64,000 nucleotides of DNA from Ignavibacteriota bacterium (GTDB taxonomy: Bacteria > Bacteroidota > Ignavibacteria > SZUA-365): the NCBI GenBank assembly GCA_016218045.1, contig JACRFB010000026.1, positions 50,325-114,324 on the forward strand. The letters are read 5' to 3'. Shown piece after piece: positions 25,965 through 35,456 of this stretch. Below the pieces are notes generated by a model, which saw only the letters and a list, made by a program, of their open reading frames with translations, ran no database searches and had not been told where the DNA came from. The translations under genes were made by a program, and so were the position numbers. Numbering within the stretch: the stretch's first letter is position 1; every line of letters begins with the position of its first letter.

Positions 25965-28510
25965 GCGTGTGCCGTGTGTGTGATGTGTGTGCCGTCGTTC
26001 TCTGTCTGTTCACGCGGTTGCGTCGCGGCGGACGCACGGGCCGCGGGAATAAAAATACGGAAGGTGCTGCCCTCGCCTTCAACACTGCTCACATCCACGC
26101 GCCCGCCGTGCGCGCGCGCGATATCCGCGACCAGCGCGAGGCCCAGCCCGGCGCCGCCCGCGCGTGCCGCGTTCGGGTCGCGGGCGCGGAAGAACGGATC
26201 GAAGATGAGCGGGAGTTTGTCGGCGGCAATGCCGACACCGCGGTCGCGCACCTCGAAGACCACGTCGGCACCGTCCGGTACGAGGCGCAGCCAGACCTGC
26301 TTCGGCGTGCGCGAATACTTCAGCGCATTGTCGAGCAGATTCATGACGGCCTCCTGCAGCGCGTCCGCATCCGCCTCGATCGGGGGAGTACCGGGCGCGA
26401 TGTCGACCTCGAAGGCCGCCTTTTCGGAAAGAAACTGGTAATGTAATGCCGCGGCGGCCCTGCGTGTGAGCTCGGCCGGATCCACGGGGATGCGCCGGTA
26501 TTCCTTGATACCGCGCTCGATGCGCGAGAAGTCGAGAACATTGTCTATCAGTCGCGCGAGCCGCCCCGTCTCGCCCTCGATGATGTCGAGATACTCGCGC
26601 GCTCTGTCCGGATCGGTGATGGTGCCCTCGCGCAGCATCTCCGCGAACATGCGGATCGAGGTCAAGGGTGTGCGGAGCTGATGCGAGACGCCCGAAACAA
26701 AAAACGACTTCATCCGATTCAGCTCTTCCAAACGCCGGCGTTCTTCCGTCTCGATGATCATACGCTCGTGTAAATGCAGCCGCTCGAGCGCGCGCGCCGT
26801 CTCCGCCGCAAGGGCGCGCAGCAGTTCCAACTCCTCGGCGTGAATCGCGTCGGCGCGCGATTTCATACGCAGCACAATCACACCCAGCAGCTCGCCGCCG
26901 CTGCTGTGCAGCGGTGCGGCCACTGTCCACACGTGCGCGCGCAGCCAGGCGGCGATTGCGGCCGGTATGTCCTGCTTGTCCCTCGTCGCCTCGGGCAGCG
27001 CAAACACTTCGCCCGGATGCAACGTCCGGCCTGCGTCGGCGGGCGTTTCGAGCCGCTCTCCGCCGCCATTGTCGACGTCCGCGACGCGGGCGAGGTCGCC
27101 GATGCCGGGCACGACGACGTACACGGCGCACTCCTCGGCGCGCAGTAACGACCGCAACTCGTCCGTCACCTGCCGCGCGATCGATTCCGTGCTCAGCTCG
27201 CTGTTCAAACGTGACGCGACGGTCCGCACGATGCGTTCGAGATTGGCGCGCGCGGGGAACAGGGCGTCGTCGAGCGAGCGCATGAACTTGCGCCGCAGAG
27301 GGAAGTAGGCGAGCGCAAGTGCCACAATCACGGCGATGTCGGGCAGGTGTTCGGTGAAGTTTTTTTCACCCCGCACCGCCGCGGCGGTGGCGAACACGGC
27401 CAGCAGATACACGCACCACACAACGATGGAGAGGACGCCGCGCAGCAGACCCCGGTGCCTGTCGACCTCCACGGTCATCATGGTCGAACGCAGGAACACC
27501 ACAATGAGCGTGAACGGGATGCCCAGGATGAGAATGATGGTGTACTGCTCGGGCACGCGCCCGCCGGTTTGCCAGAATTGCGGGAGCAGATTCAGGACCA
27601 GCAGCGGGACGAGTCCGATAAGCACCGCCGCGAGTAAACGCAGTATCGCGCGACGGGTGTGCACATCCTCGGCCCACCGGTACGAGAGGAAAAACATGAC
27701 GGCCGAGCCGATCGTGGCGGTGCCGAGCGCGATGTGAATGAAGCGGTAGAAGAACAGGAACACATGAAACGTATCCGGATCGTACGCGCGCATCACGGCC
27801 ACGTGTGTCAGACTCAATCCCGCGGTCACAACGGAGGCAGTACCGTAGAGCACGGCGGTCTTGATGCGGAAGCTCCCGAGCCAGCGAAGAGGGAACTCGC
27901 TCGCGACGAGCAGCAGTCCGGCGGAGGTGCAGAGGTACGTGGCGAAAAACAACACACGGAGCATTTCGCTCACAATGTCGTGCGCCTCGATGCGCCCGTA
28001 TGTCAGAATGATGACCGACGCCGCGCTCACAAGCGCCCAGTGCATCGCCAGTGCCACGCTGTCGCGAGGTCGTTTGACAAGCACAAACACCGCGAGCATC
28101 CAGCACACGAAGGCCGTGGCCGCCGTGAATATAGCGTAACTCGCCGACGGATACGCCGCGACAAGCCGCATATGCGCCGACGCCTGCAGCCCGTTGCGCC
28201 GGTATTCCACATGACATACGCTGCCTATTGTGGAAAGATCGGCGAACAGCTCCACGGCTTCGGGATCGAAGATTTTGTTTCCGTCCCACGCGACCAGCAC
28301 ATCCCCCGCCTCGATATTTCCCGCGTCGGCGGGATGTGTCACCTCCTCGACAACCACACCGGAATCCGAACCCGCGACAAGCATGGGTGTCATGGGACGG
28401 TGGAGCAGGCGCGGGATGTTCACCGCGCCTGCCACCAGAAGAAGTATGTCGACGACGAGGAATAGCGCTGTCCGCGGGGATATGCCCCGTCGAGCGCTCG
28501 CTAGTCGCAC
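25961..28510 (-). CDS. Membrane sensor histidine kinase with PDZ-like and GAF domains
   Basis: About 849 aa. A first membrane helix lies near residues 12-32. A PDZ-like periplasmic segment (GVVVEEVTHPADAGNIEAGDVLVAWDG) spans about 40-100, several membrane helices about 120-395, a GAF domain about 437-575, the dimerisation/phosphoacceptor domain has His610 (SGVSHQLRTPLTSIRMF), and the ATPase domain has NLLDNALKYS near 728, DRGVGIAADK near 757 and GGAGLGLAL. The start is most likely GTG at 28510, with GAGGTG eight bases upstream and overlapping the OmpA stop; a longer frame upstream lies inside the OmpA gene. The signal sensed is unknown; the PDZ-like part suggests a peptide or envelope stress. 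Confidence 0.88.
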   Translation of the reverse strand: MRLASARRGISPRTALFLVVDILLLVAGAVNIPRLLHRPMTPMLVAGSDSGVVVEEVTHPADAGNIEAGDVLVAWDGNKIFDPEAVELFADLSTIGSVCHVEYRRNGLQASAHMRLVAAYPSASYAIFTAATAFVCWMLAVFVLVKRPRDSVALAMHWALVSAASVIILTYGRIEAHDIVSEMLRVLFFATYLCTSAGLLLVASEFPLRWLGSFRIKTAVLYGTASVVTAGLSLTHVAVMRAYDPDTFHVFLFFYRFIHIALGTATIGSAVMFFLSYRWAEDVHTRRAILRLLAAVLIGLVPLLVLNLLPQFWQTGGRVPEQYTIILILGIPFTLIVVFLRSTMMTVEVDRHRGLLRGVLSIVVWCVYLLAVFATAAAVRGEKNFTEHLPDIAVIVALALAYFPLRRKFMRSLDDALFPARANLERIVRTVASRLNSELSTESIARQVTDELRSLLRAEECAVYVVVPGIGDLARVADVDNGGGERLETPADAGRTLHPGEVFALPEATRDKQDIPAAIAAWLRAHVWTVAAPLHSSGGELLGVIVLRMKSRADAIHAEELELLRALAAETARALERLHLHERMIIETEERRRLEELNRMKSFFVSGVSHQLRTPLTSIRMFAEMLREGTITDPDRAREYLDIIEGETGRLARLIDNVLDFSRIERGIKEYRRIPVDPAELTRRAAAALHYQFLSEKAAFEVDIAPGTPPIEADADALQEAVMNLLDNALKYSRTPKQVWLRLVPDGADVVFEVRDRGVGIAADKLPLIFDPFFRARDPNAARAGGAGLGLALVADIARAHGGRVDVSSVEGEGSTFRIFIPAARASAATQPREQTENDGTHITHTAHA

Positions 28511-30462
28511 GTGCGCGTCACCTCGACGGTGATGCGGCGGTTCTGTTTGCGCAGGGCTTCGAGCTGCGATTTTGTCATCTTGCGCAGCGCCTTGCCCGTC
28601 GGCTCCTGCACCTTCTCGCGGCTCGAGCCGTAGCCGATGGTCCGGCTGAACTTCTCGGGTTTGGCGCCGTTCTCGATAAGCCACTGCACGACACGCTTCG
28701 CGCGCAGCTCCGACAGCTCCTGGTTCCGCACGGGATCACCCTCGCGTGAGGCGTGGCCCTCGATGCCGACCTGCAGACTGTCGCACTGCTGCACGTAGGC
28801 CAACAACTTCGCGAGATTCGCGCCCGTCTCCGGCACCTCGAAATTGAACTGGTCGGAATTCACGATGAACAGAATCTCGGGGAAGTCGACGCGTGTGCCG
28901 ACCTTCGGTTTCTGCGGACAGCCGTTCTTGCCCTTCTCCGTGCTCGGCTTGCCGGGGATGAGCGGACAGTCGTCCTCGCTGTCGATAATCGCGTCGCCGT
29001 CGGTGTCGGCCTTCAGCGGGTCGGTGCGATATTTCTCCGACACTTCCTCGCCGTCGCGAAGTTTGTCCTTGTCGGTGTCGGCCGAAAGCGGATCGGTGCG
29101 GTAGCGGTCCGACACTTCATCACCGTCGATGAGTGTGTCGTTGTCGCTGTCCGGATTTTTCGGATCGGTCTTGTATTTCACCACCTCGTCGCCGTCGGTG
29201 ATCTTGTCGTTGTCGGTGTCGGGATTGTCGGGCGCGGTGCCGGTCTTGCGCACTTCGTCGGCGTCGCTCAGGCCGTCGCCGTCGGAATCGGTCTTCATGG
29301 GATTGGTCTTGTATTTCGACACTTCCTCGCCGTCGTTGAGGCCGTCCTGATCCGAGTCCGTGGCGTTGGGGTTGGTCTGGAACTTCGACAGCTCCTCGCC
29401 GTCGGACAGGCCGTCGGCGTCGCTGTCGGCCTTTGTCGGATCGGTCTTGCTCGTGCGCGCCTCGTCGCCGTCGAGCAGCCCGTCCTTGTCGGTGTCGGCG
29501 CCGAGAGGATCGGTCTTGCGCGCGAATTCCTCGCCGTCGCTCAGTCCGTCGCTGTCGGTGTCGGCCTTGACCGGCGAGGTCTTGTGTGTGAAAATCTCGT
29601 CGCCGTCGTTGACATTGTCGCCGTCCGAGTCGGATTTTTTCGGATCCGTGCTGTGGACACGCACCTCCGCGAAGTCGTTGAGTCCGTCGCCGTCGGTGTC
29701 GGGATTTTTGGGATCCGTGCCGAGCGTGCGCTCCTCGTCGTTGGTGAGTCCGTCATTGTCGCTGTCGATGTTGCCGAAGATGTACATCGACACGCCGAGG
29801 CCGAAGGTCAGGAACGCGTCTTTCTCCGTGCCGCTCACCTCGTAGTCGTCCAGGAAATCCGTGCCGGTGAAATGCATGGTGGCGCGGCCGTTCACGACGA
29901 TGTCGTCGGTGATATACGTTTCAAAGCCGATGCCAGCGGGGAAGTAGATCCTGGCCTTGTCGTATCGCGCATTGCGGTTGTTCGGAAGCGGATCGTTGGC
30001 GAAGATGTTTGCGGGATTCCAATCCAGCCAGCCCACGCCGGCGAAGATGTAAGGCACAAAGCGCTGCTGCGCGAAGGGATTCACCGAGAGAAGAAGGTCG
30101 TACGTGTTGAATCGAATCGCGTTCTTCTCCTGTATCACAACGGGATCGTTCGGATACGTGTCGCCCAGTTTGGCGCCCGCACCGAAATAGTCCGGATACT
30201 TGCTGATGAGTTCGGGCGTCACCTTGTGGCGCATCTGCCCGAAGGTTGTGGACGCGTGCAACGACAGAGGACCGACGATGTTGTACCGCACAAACACGTC
30301 GCCCGCGAGCCAGAATTGATTGTCGCTGAACTCGCCCCAGTATTTGACGCCGCCCCCGTTGAAGCCGAAGGAAACACGCCCGCCCGCGCTCTGCGCGGTG
30401 CAGTTGTGGCCGAACAGAAAGACCGCTACAGCAAAAAGCGCGACAGCCATGGTCCTTTTCAT
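28501..30462 (-). CDS. OmpA-family outer-membrane protein with 12 thrombospondin type 3 repeats
   Basis: 653 aa. Signal peptide MKRTMAVALFAVAVFLFGHNCTAQ. An N-terminal eight-strand-like barrel spans about 25-215. Twelve calcium-binding TSP3 repeats of about 23 residues (core DTDGDGLxDGxE) span 230-500. A C-terminal OmpA-like peptidoglycan-binding domain spans 525-653 (IEGHASREGDPVRNQELSELRAKRVVQWL, NRRITVEV). It links the outer membrane to peptidoglycan across a long Ca-stiffened stalk. It is first gene of the operon with the histidine kinase, response regulator and nuclease-barrel protein, and its stop overlaps the kinase start. GGAGGGA precedes the ATG. Confidence 0.92.
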   Translation of the reverse strand: MKRTMAVALFAVAVFLFGHNCTAQSAGGRVSFGFNGGGVKYWGEFSDNQFWLAGDVFVRYNIVGPLSLHASTTFGQMRHKVTPELISKYPDYFGAGAKLGDTYPNDPVVIQEKNAIRFNTYDLLLSVNPFAQQRFVPYIFAGVGWLDWNPANIFANDPLPNNRNARYDKARIYFPAGIGFETYITDDIVVNGRATMHFTGTDFLDDYEVSGTEKDAFLTFGLGVSMYIFGNIDSDNDGLTNDEERTLGTDPKNPDTDGDGLNDFAEVRVHSTDPKKSDSDGDNVNDGDEIFTHKTSPVKADTDSDGLSDGEEFARKTDPLGADTDKDGLLDGDEARTSKTDPTKADSDADGLSDGEELSKFQTNPNATDSDQDGLNDGEEVSKYKTNPMKTDSDGDGLSDADEVRKTGTAPDNPDTDNDKITDGDEVVKYKTDPKNPDSDNDTLIDGDEVSDRYRTDPLSADTDKDKLRDGEEVSEKYRTDPLKADTDGDAIIDSEDDCPLIPGKPSTEKGKNGCPQKPKVGTRVDFPEILFIVNSDQFNFEVPETGANLAKLLAYVQQCDSLQVGIEGHASREGDPVRNQELSELRAKRVVQWLIENGAKPEKFSRTIGYGSSREKVQEPTGKALRKMTKSQLEALRKQNRRITVEVTRTCD

Positions 30463-30673
30463 GGTCCCTCCAAGTTTCCGTGCGAGTATCTGAAGTGTTG
30501 TTGCTCTTAAGATACTACAATTCGCGCTGTTGTGTATCGTCCGTCCGCGGATTCGCGGCGCCGTGAGCGGGAGTACCGATTCAGCACACGCTGCACGGAA
30601 ATACCGGACCGACGTATCGGAAATATCAACAGCCGGCGCACGGGAGCGGTATACGCCGCCGCCTTCGCGTCGG

Positions 30674-33613
30674 CTAGGAGCCGTGTGCGGCGCCGCGGGA
30701 CTTTCGCAGTTCTTCCCGGAGAAACGCGGCGGTGTATCCCTTGCCCGATTCCGCAACCTCTTCCGGTGTGCCCTCGACAACAATGTACCCGCCCTCATGT
30801 CCACCTTCGGGACCGAGATCGATGACCCAGTCGGCCGCCTTGATCACGTCGAGGTTGTGCTCGATGACGACCACGGTGTTGCCCTTGTCTACAAGCTTGC
30901 CGAGCACGTCGAGCAGCATGCGCACATCCTCGAAGTGCAGGCCGGTCGTGGGTTCGTCGAGTATGTACAGCGTGCTTCCCGTGCCGACTTTCGACAGCTC
31001 GGTCGAGAGTTTCACACGCTGCGCCTCTCCCCCCGAAAGGGTGGTGGCCTGCTGTCCGAGGCGGATGTATCCGAGCCCCACGTCGTGCAGCGTCTCGAGC
31101 TTGCGGCGCGCGCGCGGTATGTCGGCGAAAAATGCGAGGGCGTCTTCGACGGACATGTCGAGCACGTCGGCAATGGATTTGCCGTGGAAGTGAACTTCGA
31201 GAGTTTCACGGTTGTACCGTTTGCCCTTGCAGACCTCGCACAGCACGTACACGTCGGGCAGAAAGTTCATCTCGATTTTCCGCACACCGTCGCCGCCGCA
31301 GGCGTCACAGCGCCCGCCTTCCACGTTGAAGCTGAAGCGGCCCGCGGAATAGCCGCGGATCTTGGCCTCGGGCAGACTCGTGTACAGATCGCGGATGATG
31401 GTGAACAGCCCCGTGTACGTGGCCGGATTCGAACGCGGTGTGCGGCCGATCGGCGTCTGATCGATGTCGATCACCTTGTCGATGTGCTCGAGACCCTCGA
31501 TCTGCCGATGCGACAGAACCGGGACGGCCGACTTGTAAAAGTGTCGCGCGAGCAGGGGATACAGCGTCTCGTTTATCAGTGTCGATTTCCCCGAGCCGCT
31601 GACTCCCGTCACACAGATGAAGGCGCCGAGCGGCAGCTTCAGCGACACGTCCTTCAGATTGTGGCCGCGTGCGCCGTGGAGGACGAGCTGTGTGCCGTGA
31701 CCCGCGCGCCGCGTGGCGGGCACCGGTATGTCGCGCAGCAAACGCAGATAGTCGACGGTCAACGAATGCGGGGGTAGTGTCTCCGTCGCGGCCGGATCGG
31801 CGGCGGCTCCGGCTGCGGTGTTTTTCTTTCCCGCCGCGCGTCCTACACGGCGTGCAGTCGCATGAAGGAGCGTGTCCACCGTCCCCTCGGCCACCACACG
31901 TCCGCCGTATTCCCCGGCGCCCGGACCAAGGTCGATCACATGGTCGGCGTTCTCGATCATCTCGCGGTCGTGTTCCACAACGATCACGGAATTGCCGAGG
32001 TCGCGCAGCCGCTTGAGCGAATCGATGAGTTTGACGTTGTCGCGCTGATGCAAACCGATCGACGGCTCGTCGAGTATGTACAGGACTCCCGTGAGCTGTG
32101 TGCCGATTTGTGTCGCAAGCCGTATGCGCTGCGCCTCGCCGCCCGAGAGCGATCGCGCCGAGCGGTCGAGTGTGAGATAGTCGAGCCCGACGTTGTGCAG
32201 GAATTCGAGACGCGAGACGATCTCCTTCAGCACCTGCCGCGCGATTTCCTCCTGCCGCGGCGTGAGTGTCAGATCGGAAAAAAAGACCAGCGCATCCTTT
32301 ACCGAGCGTCGTGTGATCTCGTGTATCGGCGCTCCTCCGAAACGCACGGCGAGTGATTCGCGCCGGAGCCGTCCCCCCTGGCAGCTTGCACACGCCACCG
32401 AGGTCATGAACGACTCGGCCCATTCGCGGATGCCGTTCGACGTGGTGTTGTCGTAGTAGTGTTTGAGACTCGGTATCACGCCGGCGATGGAGGCGTTGTA
32501 CACCGACGAGCGTCCGTTGGGATGTGTGTACGAGATCTTGTGTTTTTCCTTCCCGCTCCCGTGCAGCAGCATCTCCATCGCCTCCGCCGAAACCTGCGAG
32601 AGCGGGGTGTCGAGGTCGAAGCCGAATTTCTGTGCCACGGCCTTCACCTGCGCCCACCACCAGGTGTTGCGCGGTTTGCCGAGCGGCGCGAGCCCTTCGT
32701 CGTTCAGAGATTTGCCGGTGTCGGGCAAGATGAGCGTGATGTCGAATTCGCGCCGTTCGCCGAGTCCGTCGCAGTCCGGGCAGGCGCCGTAGGGCGAGTT
32801 GAACGAGAACGAATTGGGCGCGGGTTCGTCGTAGCTCGAGCCGCACACGGGACACGCGTTTTTGCGGCTCATCAACACGTCTTCGCCGTTCACGTGTATG
32901 ATCACGACGCCGTCGCCGAATTTCATGGCGATTTCGAGTGAATCGGTCACACGCGCGCGCGCCTCGGGATTGGCCACGAGACGGTCCACCACAATCTCCA
33001 CGTTGTGGATTTTGTAGCGGTCGAGCTTCATGCCGTCCTCGATCTCGCGCACCTCGCCGTCGGTACGCACCTTCGTGAAGCCGTCCTTCGCGATCTGCTC
33101 GAACAGTTCGCGGTAGTGGCCCTTGCGACCGCGCACCACGGGGGCCAGGATCATGAGACGCGTGCCCTTCTCGAAGGCGAGGACGCGGTCCACCATCTGG
33201 TCCAGACTCTGCCGCTCCACGAGTGTGCCGTCGTTCGGGCAGTGCTGCACACCGGCCCGCGCGTAGAGCAGGCGCAGGTAGTCGTATATCTCCGTCACGG
33301 TTCCGACGGTCGAGCGCGGACTCCGGCTCACGGTCTTCTGTTCGATCGATATCGCCGGACTCAGCCCCTCGATGTTGTCGACGTCGGGCCGCTCCATCGT
33401 GCCCAGGAACTGCCGCGCGTATGGCGACAGGCACTCGACATAGCGCCGTTGGCCTTCGGCGTAAATCGTGTCGAAAGCGAGACTCGACTTCCCCGATCCC
33501 GACAGACCCGTGATCACCACGAGTTTGTCGCGGGGGATGTCGAGGTCGATGCCCTTCAGGTTATGCTCGCGCGCTCCGCGTATCTGTATGACGTCGGGTT
33601 CCATGCGTTCCAT
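30674..33613 (-). CDS. uvrA: Excinuclease ABC subunit A
   Basis: About 979 aa DNA-damage sensor of nucleotide excision repair. Two ABC modules: Walker [15 protein letters not shown] and [14 protein letters not shown], signatures [13 protein letters not shown] and [13 protein letters not shown]. Zinc sites are [11 protein letters not shown]...CPDCDG and CDACGGDG...CEVCKG. A low-complexity insertion ([18 protein letters not shown]) lies between the halves, a common variable spot. Starts at TTG 33622, ATG 33613 or ATG 33604 are possible; 33613 is chosen without a strong ribosome site. It is monocistronic as far as can be seen. Confidence 0.96.
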   Translation of the reverse strand: MERMEPDVIQIRGAREHNLKGIDLDIPRDKLVVITGLSGSGKSSLAFDTIYAEGQRRYVECLSPYARQFLGTMERPDVDNIEGLSPAISIEQKTVSRSPRSTVGTVTEIYDYLRLLYARAGVQHCPNDGTLVERQSLDQMVDRVLAFEKGTRLMILAPVVRGRKGHYRELFEQIAKDGFTKVRTDGEVREIEDGMKLDRYKIHNVEIVVDRLVANPEARARVTDSLEIAMKFGDGVVIIHVNGEDVLMSRKNACPVCGSSYDEPAPNSFSFNSPYGACPDCDGLGERREFDITLILPDTGKSLNDEGLAPLGKPRNTWWWAQVKAVAQKFGFDLDTPLSQVSAEAMEMLLHGSGKEKHKISYTHPNGRSSVYNASIAGVIPSLKHYYDNTTSNGIREWAESFMTSVACASCQGGRLRRESLAVRFGGAPIHEITRRSVKDALVFFSDLTLTPRQEEIARQVLKEIVSRLEFLHNVGLDYLTLDRSARSLSGGEAQRIRLATQIGTQLTGVLYILDEPSIGLHQRDNVKLIDSLKRLRDLGNSVIVVEHDREMIENADHVIDLGPGAGEYGGRVVAEGTVDTLLHATARRVGRAAGKKNTAAGAAADPAATETLPPHSLTVDYLRLLRDIPVPATRRAGHGTQLVLHGARGHNLKDVSLKLPLGAFICVTGVSGSGKSTLINETLYPLLARHFYKSAVPVLSHRQIEGLEHIDKVIDIDQTPIGRTPRSNPATYTGLFTIIRDLYTSLPEAKIRGYSAGRFSFNVEGGRCDACGGDGVRKIEMNFLPDVYVLCEVCKGKRYNRETLEVHFHGKSIADVLDMSVEDALAFFADIPRARRKLETLHDVGLGYIRLGQQATTLSGGEAQRVKLSTELSKVGTGSTLYILDEPTTGLHFEDVRMLLDVLGKLVDKGNTVVVIEHNLDVIKAADWVIDLGPEGGHEGGYIVVEGTPEEVAESGKGYTAAFLREELRKSRGAAHGS

Positions 33614-33708
33614 CGTGTCCAATCTTAAAAGATCAGAAAAACAGCGATGGGGAGCAAGGTCCTGAAGGGAGATGCATCTCGTCGGTGCGGGAGTTCCGGA
33701 TCGTGGTG

Positions 33709-34695
33709 TTACATCCTCTGCAGCGGTAGCTTGCTGCGCAGCAAGGGAAGGTCATACAATCCGCTGTATGCGTAGCCGGCCGCATCGATACCGATGAACA
33801 GTGGAACCTCCGGAAAGCCCTTGCCGTCGTAATAATGGACCCACACACCGGGCGGCGTGACGTCGATCCACGTGGCACCGCCGTCCCGGGAGAATTCCAC
33901 GAAGGGGCCGGTTGTATGGCGGAGACACACGGCGTTGTTCACCGCCACCATATCGTTCCCATGCGAGGATACCACCGGGCCGCGGTTCACCCAGCTCGCC
34001 CCATTGTCGTCGGAGCGATGCAGTTCATCACTCAGCACATAGATTTTTCCGTGTGTGCAGGTGACCGTGAGAATGCTCTTCGCTTCGAGTGCGGGAGGGC
34101 AGATCCAGCTCTGCCGCGAAGGATCCGAGATGTACAGGCCCGACGTCGTGCCGATGACGAGCCGCCCGGCGGTATCGGAGCGGATGACGGTCACTTTCTT
34201 CGTGGGCGTGATCACCTGTGGCGCGATCGGTGTCCACGAGGCCCCTCCGTCTGTGCTGCCGAAAAGGCCGTTCAGTGGTCTCGCGATGATCAATTCCCCG
34301 CCCGGCAGGCTATGAAACGCGGAAGCGTTCTCCTCTCCGAGACGTTTCCATGACCATGCGGCAGTATCCAGAACGTACACCCATGTAGACGATAAGGTTG
34401 CGGAGAAGACTGCCCCGCCGCTCGCCCCGGCCAATTTATCGATATAGATGTCTTTGGGCATCCCGCCTATGCGGGCTGACCAGTGTGTTCCTCCGTCCGT
34501 TGAGACGTAGGCACCCGATACGGTCGCGCAGACGAGACGGCTGTCTCCGGCGTCGTGAAAGACCAAAGGGCTGCTGCGCTCGGCGGACAGCCTCATCCAG
34601 AAGTCGTCCTCGTCCTCGTTGTCGCAACCCATGCTGCCAATGAGGCAGAGGAGACACAGCACGAGCACCGCACATGGAATGCAGTCTCGTCTCAC
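33709..34695 (-). CDS. Lipoprotein with Asp-box (BNR) propeller repeats
   Basis: About 328 aa. A hydrophobic leader ends in a lipobox (LIGSMGC, Cys24), followed by acidic DNEDEDD. Several Asp-box motifs (SxDGGxxW) occur: VSTDGGTHWSA, GSTDGGASWTP, SDDNGASWVN, SRDGGATWID. This pattern is typical of sialidase/photosystem-stability-factor-like beta-propellers; no catalytic residues of sialidases were seen, so binding rather than hydrolysis is expected. The start is uncertain: the coding frame runs into the GTCTCAC heptad array, where several GTG codons lie in frame every 21 bp; GTG at 34695 is taken. Confidence 0.68.
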   Translation of the reverse strand: MRRDCIPCAVLVLCLLCLIGSMGCDNEDEDDFWMRLSAERSSPLVFHDAGDSRLVCATVSGAYVSTDGGTHWSARIGGMPKDIYIDKLAGASGGAVFSATLSSTWVYVLDTAAWSWKRLGEENASAFHSLPGGELIIARPLNGLFGSTDGGASWTPIAPQVITPTKKVTVIRSDTAGRLVIGTTSGLYISDPSRQSWICPPALEAKSILTVTCTHGKIYVLSDELHRSDDNGASWVNRGPVVSSHGNDMVAVNNAVCLRHTTGPFVEFSRDGGATWIDVTPPGVWVHYYDGKGFPEVPLFIGIDAAGYAYSGLYDLPLLRSKLPLQRM

Positions 34696-34779
34696 GTCTC
34701 TCGTCTCACGTCTCACGTCTCACGTCTCTCGTCTCACGTCTCACGTCTCTCGTCTCACGTCTCACGTCTCTCGTCTCCC
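34689..34779. repeat. Heptad array, unit GTCTCAC/GTCTCTC, 13 copies
   Basis: Thirteen uninterrupted 7-bp units: GTCTCAC eight times, GTCTCTC four times, a final GTCTCCC; 91 bp in all. The pattern has a higher order of 21 bp (C, C, T variants). It lies between the purE stop (34787) and the lipoprotein gene and supplies that gene's start-codon region. Confidence 0.95.
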
Positions 34780-34786
34780 TCCAGCC

Positions 34787-35275
34787 CTACGGCAGCGTCT
34801 CGTTGAGCACCTTCTCCGCCTGAGCGGTGCGGAAGGCGCGGAGTTTTTCGCGCAGGTCGGGACGTTTGTTGGCGAGTATCGCGACGGCGAGCAGCGCGGC
34901 GTTCGACGCACCGGCCTTGCCGATGGCGAGTGTGCCGACCGGGATGCCCGCCGGCATCTGCACGGTGGAGAGCAGCGAGTCGAGTCCGTTGAGCACGCTG
35001 GCCATGGGCACGCCGAGCACGGGCAGTGTGGTGTGCGCCGCGACCACGCCGGCCAGGTGCGCGGCCCCGCCGGCGGCGGCGATCATCACCTCGACGCCGC
35101 GTCCTTCGGCATGTGTGACAAGCTGTGTCACCTGCGCGGGCGTGCGGTGCGCCGACAACACCTTGCACTCGTGGGGCACGCCGAATTGGTTCAACATGTC
35201 ACTCGTATTCTTCATAATTTCCCAATCCGATTTGCTTCCCATAAGCACGATGACAAGGGGCGTCGTGTCCGGCAT
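34787..35275 (-). CDS. purE: N5-carboxyaminoimidazole ribonucleotide mutase
   Basis: 162 aa class I PurE of purine synthesis. Seen: VLMGSKSDWEIMKNTSDMLNQFGV, VLSAHRTPAQV, IAAAGGAAHLAGVVAAHTTLPVLGVPM, GIPVGTLAIGKAGASNAALLAVAILA. The class I glycine-rich and AHRTP signatures are intact. No purK is adjacent, although class I enzymes usually depend on one. The ATG at 35275 is used; the open frame upstream runs through the divergent TonB-receptor promoter region. Confidence 0.95.
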   Translation of the reverse strand: MPDTTPLVIVLMGSKSDWEIMKNTSDMLNQFGVPHECKVLSAHRTPAQVTQLVTHAEGRGVEVMIAAAGGAAHLAGVVAAHTTLPVLGVPMASVLNGLDSLLSTVQMPAGIPVGTLAIGKAGASNAALLAVAILANKRPDLREKLRAFRTAQAEKVLNETLP

Positions 35276-35456
35276 AGTGTAACCTCTGAGATTCTGGTTC
35301 GTAGAATAGCTGATTATTGGTACACGCGGAATGATAGTGTGCGCAAGAACGAGCGGCTGTCTGGCCGCTTCTTTGTGAAAGTACCACACCGGGGCCGACG
35401 GGCCAAGTCCGCGCCTTCTCCGCCGAACGACCGCTTTTCCGTCAGGGAATCTCCAC

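Noticed and set aside
28753..30510. 585-codon open frame on the plus strand opposite the OmpA/TSP3 gene
   Set aside because: Its Val/Gly-rich repeat is the antisense shadow of the DTDGDGL repeats in a GC-rich gene; no start signal and no family match.
31305..33434. 709-codon alternative frame inside uvrA
   Set aside because: Shadow of a strong gene: Arg/Ala/His-rich, no motifs, while the other frame is full-length UvrA.
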